Source: Candidatus Thermochlorobacter aerophilus (lineage in GTDB: Bacteria; Bacteroidota; Chlorobiia; Chlorobiales; Thermochlorobacteraceae). From it: DNA of 40,858 nt. The stretch is from positions 1 through 40,858 of the forward strand of contig PHFL01000062.1 in NCBI GenBank assembly GCA_002794105.1. The letters run 5' to 3'. Numbering within the stretch: the first letter of the stretch is position 1; the number at the start of each line of letters is the position of its first letter. Below are positions 30,432 through 39,272 of the stretch, one piece after another. A program made the translations under genes and the position numbers. The notes under the pieces are model-generated. The model was not told the DNA's origin. It ran no database searches and saw only the letters and a list, made by a program, of their open reading frames with translations.

Positions 30432-31211
30432 TTGGAAATTATTGTTCCAACTACCGTTTCACTTCTGGCTTCACTGCTGACCCTTTTTTCTGGGTTCGGA
30501 CTCGGCACCCTGCTCCTACCTGCTTTCGCTTTATTCTTCCCAGTTGAGCTTGCCGTTATGATGACAGCGGTCGTGCACTTTGCTAACAATTTCTTTAAGC
30601 TTTTGCTTCTTGGTCGCTTTGCCGAAAGCACAGTTATTTTGAAGTTTGGTCTGCCAGCTATTTTTGCCGCCTTCTTAGGCAGCTCAGTGCTATCATGGCT
30701 TTCCAACAGCGCGTCGATCTACATTTATCAGTATCACATTTTTGGCAAGACTGCTGAAATTTCTGTGCTCAAGCTGATGTTTGCATTTTTGATAATTTTG
30801 TTTGCAGTACTGGAATTTTCTGACCTTGAGCATCGCATTACTTTTGAGCAGAACTATCTGGTTTTAGGTGGTTTGCTAAGTGGCTTTTTTGGCGGACTTT
30901 CCGGGCATCAGGGTGCACTGCGCACCATGTTTCTTTTGCGCTGTGGCCTTGAAAAACAAGCCTTTCTTGCCACAGGTATAGCTATTGCTATTATGGTAGA
31001 TGTTTCACGATTACTTGTCTATCAGCATCATTTTGCAACGGCTTTACTGTCAGAGAATTTGCTTGTGCTTAGCTGCTGCATTGCGGCGGCATTTCTTGGG
31101 GCGTTCGTTGGTGCAAGGCTTGTCAAGAAAGTTACCATGCGCAGTGTTCAGAAAATTGTAGCCACTATGCTTGTTGTTATTGCCATACTGCTTGGAGCAG
31201 GATTAGTTTAG
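30432..31211 (+). CDS. TauE/SafE-like membrane protein (putative sulfite/anion exporter)
   Basis: This 259-residue integral membrane protein has about seven to eight hydrophobic segments, with the family's internal duplication: an early GFGLGTLLLPAFALFF and a later GLLSGFFGGLSGHQGALRT. TauE/SafE proteins carry sulfite, sulfonates or other small acids across the inner membrane; the true substrate is unknown. The only upstream start is TTG at 30432, because an in-frame TAA lies 18 nt before it; the first internal ATG is residue 43, inside the first membrane domain. It lies 63 nt after the DUF2480 gene. A sulfur-compound exporter beside a cysteine desulfurase operon is suggestive but unproved. 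Confidence 0.85.
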   Translation: MEIIVPTTVSLLASLLTLFSGFGLGTLLLPAFALFFPVELAVMMTAVVHFANNFFKLLLLGRFAESTVILKFGLPAIFAAFLGSSVLSWLSNSASIYIYQYHIFGKTAEISVLKLMFAFLIILFAVLEFSDLEHRITFEQNYLVLGGLLSGFFGGLSGHQGALRTMFLLRCGLEKQAFLATGIAIAIMVDVSRLLVYQHHFATALLSENLLVLSCCIAAAFLGAFVGARLVKKVTMRSVQKIVATMLVVIAILLGAGLV

Positions 31212-31261
31212 ATGTTGGTACGTTAGTATATTAGCATCTCTAACCAAGCCGACAATACTCT

Positions 31262-32152
31262 ATGCTAGTAAGAGATATTCTTCGCTCAAGTAAAACTGCG
31301 TTTAGTTTTGAGTTTTTTCCTCCAAAGCAAGATCATGAGTGGGATAAGCTCTTTCATACTATCTCAGATTTGATGACACTTAAGCCGTCTTATGTTAGTG
31401 TCACCTATGGGGCGGGCGGCTCTACGCGTGAGCGTACCCATAACCTCGTGGTTCGCATTCAGAAAGAGACTAACCTGACAGTGGTTTCTCACCTGACCAC
31501 CATTGGGTCAAGCAGAGAAGAGATTTACGCCATTCTTAAGCGCTACGATGAAAATGGCATACATAATATTCTTGCACTGCGAGGCGACCCGCCAAGAAAT
31601 ATTCCCAACTGGACGCCTGCTCATCAAGATTTCAAGTATGCTGCTGAACTTGTTGCATTCATTAAAGAAAATTTCCCGCACATTGGCGTTGGCGTAGCTG
31701 GTTTTCCTGAGGGGCACCCTGCTACCCCTAATCGGCTTAAGGAGATGGAATACCTGAAGATGAAGGTAGATGCTGGCGCCGATTACATCGTTACGCAACT
31801 CTTTTTTGACAATCATGCTTTTTATGACTTCTGCGAGCGATGCGAAATTGCTGGAATTCATGTGCCGATTGTTGCCGGAATCATGCCGATTACGAGCCGA
31901 CAAACTATGTATCGCATGGCAGAGCTCTCTCCTGGCACCTGTTTCCCAGCTAAGCTCTTGCGCAACATCAACCGAGTTCAAGATGATGCTGATGTAGAGA
32001 AGGTTGGCATCCACTGGGCAACAGAACAAGTGTCAGACCTTATGCATCATGGCGTAAAAGGTATTCACTTCTACACACTTAACAGCTCACGCGCTACGCT
32101 CAAAATTTATGAATCTCTTGGCGTTCGTGACTCTGAGCAACTAGCAGCCTGA
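31262..32152 (+). CDS. metF: 5,10-methylenetetrahydrofolate reductase
   Basis: This 296-residue flavoprotein reduces 5,10-methylene-THF to 5-methyl-THF, the methyl donor for methionine synthesis. It is the usual bacterial length. The catalytic glutamate is Glu17 in SFEFFPPK. The segments YVSVTYGAGGSTRERT, NILALRGDPP, GVAGFPEGHP and GADYIVTQLFFDN are all typical of the TIM-barrel, with PIVAGIMPITS near the substrate site. It lies 50 nt after the TauE-like gene. No riboswitch-like leader is visible in that short gap, so regulation is unclear. A methionine synthase gene is not in the window. Confidence 0.98.
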   Translation: MLVRDILRSSKTAFSFEFFPPKQDHEWDKLFHTISDLMTLKPSYVSVTYGAGGSTRERTHNLVVRIQKETNLTVVSHLTTIGSSREEIYAILKRYDENGIHNILALRGDPPRNIPNWTPAHQDFKYAAELVAFIKENFPHIGVGVAGFPEGHPATPNRLKEMEYLKMKVDAGADYIVTQLFFDNHAFYDFCERCEIAGIHVPIVAGIMPITSRQTMYRMAELSPGTCFPAKLLRNINRVQDDADVEKVGIHWATEQVSDLMHHGVKGIHFYTLNSSRATLKIYESLGVRDSEQLAA

Positions 32153-32319
32153 CGCGCCCAAGAATTTTCCAAGTTGCTTAGCCACGCTTCCTGCACACTG
32201 CGATATTACACTGGCTAAGGTCAATGAAACTTAACTGTTTTAATCGTACAAGTCTGATGAACATTTCGTTAAACTGCTTCTGATAGCAAGCAAAATTTTT
32301 AACCCTTACATTGGAGAAC

Positions 32320-32667
32320 ATGAACATACCAGTTATCGTCCAAACTACAGTTCTTCTTGCTCTTTCAAATCTCTTCATGCTTTATGCGTGGTACGGACAT
32401 TTGAAAAACTTAGGCGACAAAGAATGGTATGTTGCTGCACTTGTCAGCTGGGGCATCGCCTTGTTTGAATATCTCATTCAAGTGCCTGCCAACCGCATCG
32501 GTTTCACGCAGTACAGTGTTGCACAACTCAAAATTTTGCAAGAAGCTATTTCGCTGACTGTGTTTGTGCCATTTTCTATTCTGTTCATGAAACATCCGAT
32601 TAAGCTAGACTACCTTTGGGCTTCACTTTGCATTTTTGCGGCGGTCTACTTCATTTTCCGCTCATAA
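32320..32667 (+). CDS. DUF486/DMT-family small membrane protein
   Basis: From ATG at 32320, the product is 115 residues (a TTG 9 nt earlier is in frame). About four hydrophobic helices are visible: 5-25, 36-54, 73-91 and 97-114. The pattern MLYAWYGHLK, ALVSWGIALFEYLIQVPANRIG, and AQLKILQEAISLTVFVPF matches the DUF486 (DMT superfamily-related) family, a widespread group of small inner-membrane proteins without a firm function. GGAG precedes the ATG by only three bases. The upstream 167-nt gap contains an 8-bp inverted repeat, CTTAGCCA/TGGCTAAG, of unknown use. Confidence 0.88.
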   Translation: MNIPVIVQTTVLLALSNLFMLYAWYGHLKNLGDKEWYVAALVSWGIALFEYLIQVPANRIGFTQYSVAQLKILQEAISLTVFVPFSILFMKHPIKLDYLWASLCIFAAVYFIFRS

Positions 32668-32748
32668 GTGCTGCCAAGATAATTGCAACCTATCAGCGGC
32701 AATTTAGTGCCAACTAAGAATTAGCAAACTTTTGCAGTTTTTGAATGA

Positions 32749-33576
32749 ATGCAATACGACCCGATTAAGCGCAGTTTAGGCACGGTCTTTAACCGCACGC
32801 CCTTTTTGCGCAAGCTTTTCTACCATTTGCTGGACTTATTGTTTTTGCGAGCATGGTATGTGCATCGCGAGCTCAAAGCATGGGCACGCACTGCAAATGA
32901 TGACGCTACCATCTTAGACGCTGGCGCCGGCTTTGGACAGTATGTGTATTTTCTTTCCCGTCTGCATCCACACTGGAAAATCCTTGCCGTCGATGTAAAG
33001 GCAGAACAAGTTGAGGACTGCAACCGCTTTTTCCAAGCTATTGGGAAATCCAACATTCAGTTCAAAACGGCTGACCTAACAACTTTCTGTGAGCCTAATA
33101 CCTTTGACTTGGTGCTTTCTATTGATGTTATGGAACATATCTTGGACGATGTGCAAGTCTTCAAAAATTTTTTCGCGTCTATGAAAGCTGGTGGGCTTTT
33201 ACTCATTTCTACGCCCTCCGATAAGGGTGGCTCCGATGCATGCCATGACCACAACCACAACAACGCCCATTTACACGGTTTCATTGATGAGCATGTGCGT
33301 GATGGATACAACCTCGAAGATATTCGGCAAAAACTTGCATCAGCAGGCTTTGCACGCATTGAAGCCTACTACACATACGGCAAGCCCGGTAGCATCGCAT
33401 GGCGCTTGTCTGTGAAGTATCCTATCCAACTTTTGGGGATTTCACAAGCCTTTTTCATTTTTTTGCCATTTTACTACATGGTTGTGTATCCGATTGCTTT
33501 CGTCTTAAATTACCTGGATACAAAAATGGTGCACAGTAGCGGCACTGGTTTGCTTGTTAAAGCATGGAAAAATTAG
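32749..33576 (+). CDS. Class I SAM-dependent methyltransferase
   Basis: This 275-residue enzyme has the nucleotide-binding motif I ILDAGAGFGQYVYFL (about 55-69), the acidic strand-2 end AVDVKAEQVEDC and motif II/III SIDVMEHILDDV. A hydrophobic segment near residues 225-250 (LGISQAFFIFLPFYYMVVYPI) could hold it on the membrane, and that would fit lipid or quinone methylation, although no substrate can be named. No known signature (UbiE or Cfa type) was recognised. Its end overlaps the M20 gene by 13 nt. It begins a run of four closely packed genes. Confidence 0.88.
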   Translation: MQYDPIKRSLGTVFNRTPFLRKLFYHLLDLLFLRAWYVHRELKAWARTANDDATILDAGAGFGQYVYFLSRLHPHWKILAVDVKAEQVEDCNRFFQAIGKSNIQFKTADLTTFCEPNTFDLVLSIDVMEHILDDVQVFKNFFASMKAGGLLLISTPSDKGGSDACHDHNHNNAHLHGFIDEHVRDGYNLEDIRQKLASAGFARIEAYYTYGKPGSIAWRLSVKYPIQLLGISQAFFIFLPFYYMVVYPIAFVLNYLDTKMVHSSGTGLLVKAWKN

Positions 33577-34796
33577 TCACCATGGTCACGCTGTCGTTTG
33601 CTGACGTGAAGCGCCGAGTGGCTGAAGCGACCGATAAGATTTTCGATGAGCTGGTGGAACTGCGGCGCGATTTTCATCGCCATCCTGAACTGGCGTATGA
33701 AGAAGTGCGCACATCGCATATTGTAGCTGAATATCTTGAGGGGCTGGGATGTGATGTACAGCGCCATGTTGCCAAAACAGGCGTGGTTGCTCACCTTCGC
33801 GGTGATTTAGCAGATGCGACTTCAAAGGTAGTAGCCTTGCGCGCTGACCTTGACGCCCTACCCATGCCTGAAGAAACTTCCCACACTTTTCGTTCTACAG
33901 TTCCGGGCAGAATGCATGCTTGCGGTCATGACGCCCATACAGCGATGTTGCTTGGCACAGCAAAAGTGCTGGCAACCCTTCGCCAGTACCTTGCGGGCAC
34001 GGTAAAGTTTATTTTTCAGCCGTCGGAAGAAAAAATTCCGGGCGGTGCCAAGCCTATGCTTGATGAAGGCATTTTCGATGTTCAAAAGCCCAGCGCTGTA
34101 TTTGGTCAGCACTGTATTCCGCAAGTGCCAGTTGGCAAGATTGGTTTTTATGCTGGCGCAATGATGGCGGCGGCGGACGAGCTTTACATCACGGTAAGAG
34201 GCAGAGGTGGTCACGGTTCAGCACCGCATCGTACCAATGACCCTATCACAGCGGCAGTGCAAATTGTCACTTCCCTGCAAACTATTGCCAGTCGCAATGT
34301 GCCGCCTACTGCACCGTTTGTAATAAGCATCACTGCTATTCACGGCGGTAGCGCCACCAACATCATTCCCAACGAAGTGCAACTGATGGGCACGTTGCGC
34401 ACGATGGATGAATCCGTTCGAGAACTTGCACATGCTCGTCTCAAAGACATTGTGCACTTTACTGGCAAAGCAATGGGCGTGGAAGCAGATATCGAGATTC
34501 GCAAGGGCTATCCAGTGCTTGTCAACGACAAAACCATGACTGCCTTTGCTTTCGAGGCCGCCAAAGAGTATCTCGGCGAAGACCGCGCCATTGAAGCTGA
34601 GCCTATCATGGGCGCTGAAGATTTTGCTTATTTTTTGCAAGTCTGTCCAGGCACATTTTGGCAACTTGGTGTTGGTAATGCCCAACGCGGTATCGTGCAT
34701 AATATTCACTCCACACTTTTTGACTTAGATGAAGAAGCCTTGCGGGTTGGCACTGGTTTTATGAGTTTTCTTAGCTTAAAATATCTTGCTACATGA
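33564..34796 (+). CDS. M20D family amidohydrolase (hippurate/IAA-amino acid hydrolase type)
   Basis: This is a 410-residue zinc amidohydrolase; an alternative ATG at 33582 would remove six residues. Metal-site motifs are visible: DLDALPMPE, Cys120 and His122 in MHACGHDAHT, the acidic pair Glu155/Glu156 in QPSEEKIPGG, and His183 in FGQHC. The dimerisation-domain motif GGHGSAPH is present. M20D enzymes release amino acids from N-acyl or N-aryl conjugates or N-acetylated amino acids. The precise substrate is unknown. The gene overlaps the methyltransferase by 13 nt and its stop overlaps the lipase start by four (ATGA). Tight overlaps point to one transcript. Confidence 0.93.
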   Translation: MEKLVTMVTLSFADVKRRVAEATDKIFDELVELRRDFHRHPELAYEEVRTSHIVAEYLEGLGCDVQRHVAKTGVVAHLRGDLADATSKVVALRADLDALPMPEETSHTFRSTVPGRMHACGHDAHTAMLLGTAKVLATLRQYLAGTVKFIFQPSEEKIPGGAKPMLDEGIFDVQKPSAVFGQHCIPQVPVGKIGFYAGAMMAAADELYITVRGRGGHGSAPHRTNDPITAAVQIVTSLQTIASRNVPPTAPFVISITAIHGGSATNIIPNEVQLMGTLRTMDESVRELAHARLKDIVHFTGKAMGVEADIEIRKGYPVLVNDKTMTAFAFEAAKEYLGEDRAIEAEPIMGAEDFAYFLQVCPGTFWQLGVGNAQRGIVHNIHSTLFDLDEEALRVGTGFMSFLSLKYLAT

Positions 34797-35791
34797 AAAA
34801 GCCTTTGCCACCCAGCACACTTGCCGCACTGCGTCCGCCCAGCTACGAGCATCGCTATTTCGAAAACTGGAAACTGCATCCCTTTGACCCTCATGCCACA
34901 CGGTTCAATTACTGCAATGCATGGTGGCTGTCAGAAATTGCACTGTTGGCTTATGCCGATATAGATTTCATTCAAAAAGTCCTCAACGAAGCTGAACTTC
35001 ATGAAACTGGTGCCGAAATCAAGACCTTCCAGAAAGATAGTCTATGGTGCTTTGTAGCTTATACTGACGAGATAATTCTCGTTGCTTTTCGCGGAACAGA
35101 AATGCAGAGTTTTTGGGATAGTGTTCAGGATTTGATTACGGATTTTAACTTTTTTCTTGTCAAAGATGATGGAGGGGCAAAGGTGCATCGTGGGTTTTTG
35201 AGCGCCGTTGAGAGCATCTGGCAAGAGCTGGCGGCACATACCGTCTCGCTCTATTCAAAAAAGCCTCGCAAGATTTGGTTTACAGGTCATAGCCTTGGTG
35301 CTGCTTTAGCAACACTTGCCGTCGATAAGCTGGCACGCCAAACCTCATTGCCAGTGCAAGGGCTTTACACATTTGGCTCACCTCGTGTCGGCGATTTGGG
35401 CTTTTTGCAACGCTTTCTATCGTATCCGTTTGCACGCAATGTTTATCGCCTGGTCGCTGGCGCAGATATTGTACCTCATGTACCGCCTGTACGCTGGTTT
35501 CGGCATGTCGGACAGCTTTGCTTTATCAACGACCGAGACGAAATTGTTCGCTCCATGCCGCGCACTCTATCTCATCAAGCTGTGCTCAAAAAAACGCTGA
35601 AAGCCCTTGCCAAGTCTTTGGAGACCGCTCGCTTAAAGAAAATTTCTGAACTTTACCACTCACTTGTTGTGCCCGATTTTCTGGCAGACCATGCCCCACT
35701 TAGCTATGCGATTCGAGTATGGAATTGCTATGTTCACACGCTTAACCAAAAGCCACAAAAAAGCATATGGCGCAAAATACCGCAACTGTAA
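34793..35791 (+). CDS. Class 3 lipase (alpha/beta hydrolase)
   Basis: This 332-residue lipase family 3 protein has the nucleophile Ser167 in the motif FTGHSLGAALA, Asp225 in LVAGADIVPHVPP and His300 in LADHAPLSYAI, a complete catalytic triad. The oxyanion region is VAFRGTEM. No signal peptide or membrane segment is seen, so it may be cytoplasmic. Family members cleave triacylglycerol or other esters. ATG overlaps the preceding stop (ATGA), and the next gene begins inside its last 25 nt. This suggests translational coupling with the M20 gene upstream and the SDR gene downstream. Confidence 0.92.
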   Translation: MKKPLPPSTLAALRPPSYEHRYFENWKLHPFDPHATRFNYCNAWWLSEIALLAYADIDFIQKVLNEAELHETGAEIKTFQKDSLWCFVAYTDEIILVAFRGTEMQSFWDSVQDLITDFNFFLVKDDGGAKVHRGFLSAVESIWQELAAHTVSLYSKKPRKIWFTGHSLGAALATLAVDKLARQTSLPVQGLYTFGSPRVGDLGFLQRFLSYPFARNVYRLVAGADIVPHVPPVRWFRHVGQLCFINDRDEIVRSMPRTLSHQAVLKKTLKALAKSLETARLKKISELYHSLVVPDFLADHAPLSYAIRVWNCYVHTLNQKPQKSIWRKIPQL

Positions 35792-36483
35792 AGAAAGTTG
35801 CCTTCATTACTGGCGCTGCAGGCAACTTAGGAATGGCAGTGACTAAAAAATTTCTTCAAGAAGGCTACCATGTTGTTGCCACACTTGAGCCTGCCGTCGA
35901 CAACTCTGCTTTCTTAGCCGCTTATCCAGAAACAGAAACTTATACCATTGATGTCACACAGGAAGCGCCGATGGCTGAACTGGTCAAGCAGGTGATAGAG
36001 CGCCATCAGCGTATTGATGCGGGCATCTTTTTAGTTGGTGGCTTTGCCATGGGAAACCTGACTGACACAAGCGAAGCACTGTTGGAAAAAATGTTTCGGC
36101 TCAATTTTAAGTCGACCTTTTTTTCTGCTAAGCCTGTCTTTGAGCACATGCTCAAGCAAGGGTTTGGAAATTTGGTCTTTATCGGCGCTCGTGCTGGGCT
36201 CGATCTCAAGCATAGCGGGTATGCCGTAGCGTATGGTCTCTCCAAATCGCTTGTCTTTCGTTTGGCTGAGCTTTTCAATGGCGAAGGCAACGCCAAAGGG
36301 GTTAGCGCTTCGGTCATTGTCCCCAGTATCATTGACACACCGCAAAATCGTGCCGCCATGCCCGACGCAGACTACAAATCTTGGATAAAACCTGATGAAC
36401 TTGCCGATGCTATTTACTTCACCTGTTCTACAGTCGGCTCAAAACTGCGCGATACCATCCTGAAGGTCTACCACGATGCATAG
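35767..36483 (+). CDS. Short-chain dehydrogenase, dihydropteridine-reductase-like
   Basis: This 238-residue SDR has the NAD(P) motif TGAAGNLG (15-22) and the active-site Tyr156 and Lys160 (AYGLSK). The usual catalytic serine, 13 residues before the tyrosine, is Ala143 (FIGARAGLDL). The same Ala-Tyr-Lys arrangement is found in quinonoid dihydropteridine reductases, and the C-terminal motif IIDTPQNRAAMPDADYKSW resembles the DTPMNRKSMPEADFSSW stretch of mammalian DHPR. This makes a pterin reductase role possible; many bacterial SDRs share this pattern, so confidence is limited. The start lies 25 nt inside the lipase gene. Confidence 0.88.
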   Translation: MAQNTATVKKVAFITGAAGNLGMAVTKKFLQEGYHVVATLEPAVDNSAFLAAYPETETYTIDVTQEAPMAELVKQVIERHQRIDAGIFLVGGFAMGNLTDTSEALLEKMFRLNFKSTFFSAKPVFEHMLKQGFGNLVFIGARAGLDLKHSGYAVAYGLSKSLVFRLAELFNGEGNAKGVSASVIVPSIIDTPQNRAAMPDADYKSWIKPDELADAIYFTCSTVGSKLRDTILKVYHDA

Positions 36484-36599
36484 ACCTTGCCTGCACATTT
36501 GATTTTGTTTAAGCGGAAAGCATATCTTTGCCCGATTTTCGGAACCGTTATGGTTACAAGATTCGTTCTGGACCTGTTGCCATAAACAAGAGAGAAGTT

Positions 36600-39089
36600 A
36601 TGCCAGCAAAAAAGAAGTTGACGCATCAAAACCTTTCGGCGTCTGCTGACTCGGCAAAGAATGGCACTGCATCTGATGCCTCTTCACAGGCTGATGGGCA
36701 AAATACTCAACCGAAGGAGACAGCAAAAGGTAAGCGCTTGGTAATTGTGGAATCGCCGTCAAAAGCGAAGACTATCAACAAGTATCTTGGCAAGGATTTT
36801 ACCGTCTTTGCCTCAATTGGGCATATCAAAGACCTTCCGCGCAAGGAAATTGGCATTGATTTTGAAAATCACTACGAACCGCGTTACGAGATTATTGCTG
36901 GCAAGGAAAAAATTGTCAGCGAGATGAAAAAACTTGCCAAAGCAGCCAGTGAAGTGCTCATTGCAACTGACCCTGACCGTGAAGGTGAAGCTATTGCTTG
37001 GCATATTTCCAATGAACTTGAAAGCTTGCGCAAGCCTACTCGTCGCGTGCTCTTCAATGAAATTACACCTAAGGCAGTGCGCGAAGCTATTGAGCACCCA
37101 CGTGAAATCGACTACAAACTTGTGCGCTCACAGCAAGCTCGGCAAGCCCTGGATAAAATTGTCGGCTATAAGGTAAGTCCATTTCTTTGGGAGACGGTAT
37201 TGCGCGGTCTTTCTGCTGGGCGCGTGCAGTCTGTCGCCCTGCGTTTAGTTTGCGAACGTGAAGCTGAAATAGAGTCTTTCCAGCCTAAGGAGTATTGGTC
37301 AATCATCGGCGAATTTCTGACCTCACGTGGCGAAAAGCTCACCGCCAAGCTCATTAAAGTGGGCGGCAAAGATGTAGAAATTGAAAACGAAGACGCTGCT
37401 CACGCCTTAGCAAGCAAAATTAAAGCACGCCTATACGCTATCAGTGAAATCCGAAAGCGCAAGGTCAAGCGCAATCCGCCAGCGCCTTTTACCACGTCGC
37501 TTTTGCAGCAAGCCGCTTCTAATCAACTTGGCTTTGGCTCCAAGAAAACGATGCTGATTGCTCAGCAGCTCTACGAAGGCATTGAGCTTGGTGCCGATGG
37601 CGCCGTCGGCTTGATTACATACATGCGCACCGACTCTAAGCGCATCAGCAAAGAGGCACAAGAGGAAGCCCGAGAGTTTATTCGGGCACAGTTTGGCAAT
37701 GCCTTCATTCCCGAAACGCCAATCCAATACAAATCGTCAGATACGGCACAAGATGCTCATGAAGCTATTCGCCCCACATCGGTTGACCGCACCCCAAAAG
37801 CCTTGATGCCCTTTCTGCAGCGCGACCAATTCCGACTCTATGAGCTCATCTGGAAACGCTTTCTTGCTTCGCAAATGTCGCCCGCAGAGTTAGAGCAAAC
37901 CAGCGTGGATATTTTGGACAACGAGCAGGAATTTCTTTTCCGTGCCTCTGGCAGTGTTCTTCTCTTCGAGGGTTTTCTCAAAGTCTTTGGCGACCAACAA
38001 GAACTTGACTACGAAGAGCGCAAATCCACCAAAGAGGAAGGTGAGAGCGACGAGGGTTCCACTATTTTGCCGAAATTTTTGCAAGAGCGTGAACAGCTCA
38101 AGCTTAGCACGCTCAAAGAAAATCAGCATTTTACCAAGCCTCCAGCTCGTTACACGGAAGCCAGTTTGGTCAAGGAACTCGATAACTACGGCATCGGTCG
38201 CCCCTCTACATATGCGACCATCATGTCGACACTTGTGGAACGCAATTATGTAGAAATTCGTGACCGGCGCATCTTTCCCACTGAACTTGGCAAAGATGTA
38301 TCCAAAATCCTTGTTGCCAACTTCCCTGAACTTTTCAATGTAGAGTTTACTGCCAAAATGGAAGCTGACCTTGATAGGGTTGCCACAGGCGAGGACGATT
38401 ATGAAACGCTATTGGATAAATTTTACCAGCCCTTTGAAAAAGCCTTGGCACTCCGCCAAGCCTCACCGATTCTGCCGCAGAACGACAATGCTCCGCTCTG
38501 CGATGTCTGTCACGAAGGTCGCATGATTGTCAAATGGACAAAGTCGGGCAAATTTTTGGGCTGCTCACGCTACCCAAAATGCAAAAATGTTAAGCCTATT
38601 AGTGTTCAAAAAGCCGCACCTCTTGAAACAGGCATCAAATGCCCAAAGTGTGAGACTGGGCGTATGGTGCTCAGGCAGGGAAAATATGGTAGGTTTTTAG
38701 CTTGTACGAACTATCCAAACTGCGATAGCATCTTGAATTTGGACAAGTATGGTCGTGTGGTGCCGCCGAAGGTGCCACCGCTTCAAACCCAAGTGCTATG
38801 TCCGAAGTGTAATGCTCCCATGTATCTGCGCGATAGTAAGCGTGGCTTGTGGTTCAGCTGCTCACGCTTTCCTAAGTGCCGTGGCATTCGTTCATGGAAA
38901 GAGCTTGATGCAACAGCACAAGCTCAGTGGTCACTTGCTTTTGAACAACATCAGAAGCAATTTCCCTCCGTAGAAATCAAAATGCTGGACGGCACACCGC
39001 TTGACTACTCCATCAAGATTGATGACCTTATTGAAGCGCATGCAGACAGTCTTGCCAACGTTGGCACGGCACAGACCGAAGACAGCTGA
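36600..39089 (+). CDS. topA: DNA topoisomerase I
   Basis: From ATG at 36600 the protein has 829 residues; the open frame reaches back to 36528 but only with a TTG start. The enzyme relaxes negative supercoils through a transient 5'-phosphotyrosine bond. A 40-residue low-complexity lead precedes the TOPRIM domain: KRLVIVESPSKAKTI with Glu51, and TDPDREGEA with Asp124, Asp126 and Glu128. Active-site Tyr341 is in GLITYMRTDS. The C-terminal part contains three four-cysteine zinc-ribbon modules of the topoisomerase type, each C-x2-C ... C-x-x-x-P-x-C. A 40-nt AT-rich stretch before the ATG may hold the promoter. Confidence 0.98.
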   Translation: MPAKKKLTHQNLSASADSAKNGTASDASSQADGQNTQPKETAKGKRLVIVESPSKAKTINKYLGKDFTVFASIGHIKDLPRKEIGIDFENHYEPRYEIIAGKEKIVSEMKKLAKAASEVLIATDPDREGEAIAWHISNELESLRKPTRRVLFNEITPKAVREAIEHPREIDYKLVRSQQARQALDKIVGYKVSPFLWETVLRGLSAGRVQSVALRLVCEREAEIESFQPKEYWSIIGEFLTSRGEKLTAKLIKVGGKDVEIENEDAAHALASKIKARLYAISEIRKRKVKRNPPAPFTTSLLQQAASNQLGFGSKKTMLIAQQLYEGIELGADGAVGLITYMRTDSKRISKEAQEEAREFIRAQFGNAFIPETPIQYKSSDTAQDAHEAIRPTSVDRTPKALMPFLQRDQFRLYELIWKRFLASQMSPAELEQTSVDILDNEQEFLFRASGSVLLFEGFLKVFGDQQELDYEERKSTKEEGESDEGSTILPKFLQEREQLKLSTLKENQHFTKPPARYTEASLVKELDNYGIGRPSTYATIMSTLVERNYVEIRDRRIFPTELGKDVSKILVANFPELFNVEFTAKMEADLDRVATGEDDYETLLDKFYQPFEKALALRQASPILPQNDNAPLCDVCHEGRMIVKWTKSGKFLGCSRYPKCKNVKPISVQKAAPLETGIKCPKCETGRMVLRQGKYGRFLACTNYPNCDSILNLDKYGRVVPPKVPPLQTQVLCPKCNAPMYLRDSKRGLWFSCSRFPKCRGIRSWKELDATAQAQWSLAFEQHQKQFPSVEIKMLDGTPLDYSIKIDDLIEAHADSLANVGTAQTEDS

Positions 39090-39272
39090 GACAGATGAAT
39101 TGAAACTGTGTGCCCCGTTGTGCTGTCAGCGCAACACTTTCAAGACACAGGCAACGCAAAGGCATTGAATTCATAACACGCGCTTGCTACTCTCTAAACA
39201 CCACTACATAGACTTGCCTTGAAATAGAAAAAGCCTTATTTTGCGATTTAAACTTTACTTAACCGATGTCAC

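Noticed and set aside
32177..32219. CTTAGCCA/TGGCTAAG inverted repeat before the DUF486 gene
   Set aside because: An 8-bp stem with a 27-nt loop and no T-run; metF could end here but the structure is too weak to be called a terminator.
39090..39272. Possible tRNA or small RNA in the topA-pepA gap
   Set aside because: No acceptor stem, T-loop or other RNA signature was found; nothing beyond ordinary intergenic sequence can be supported.
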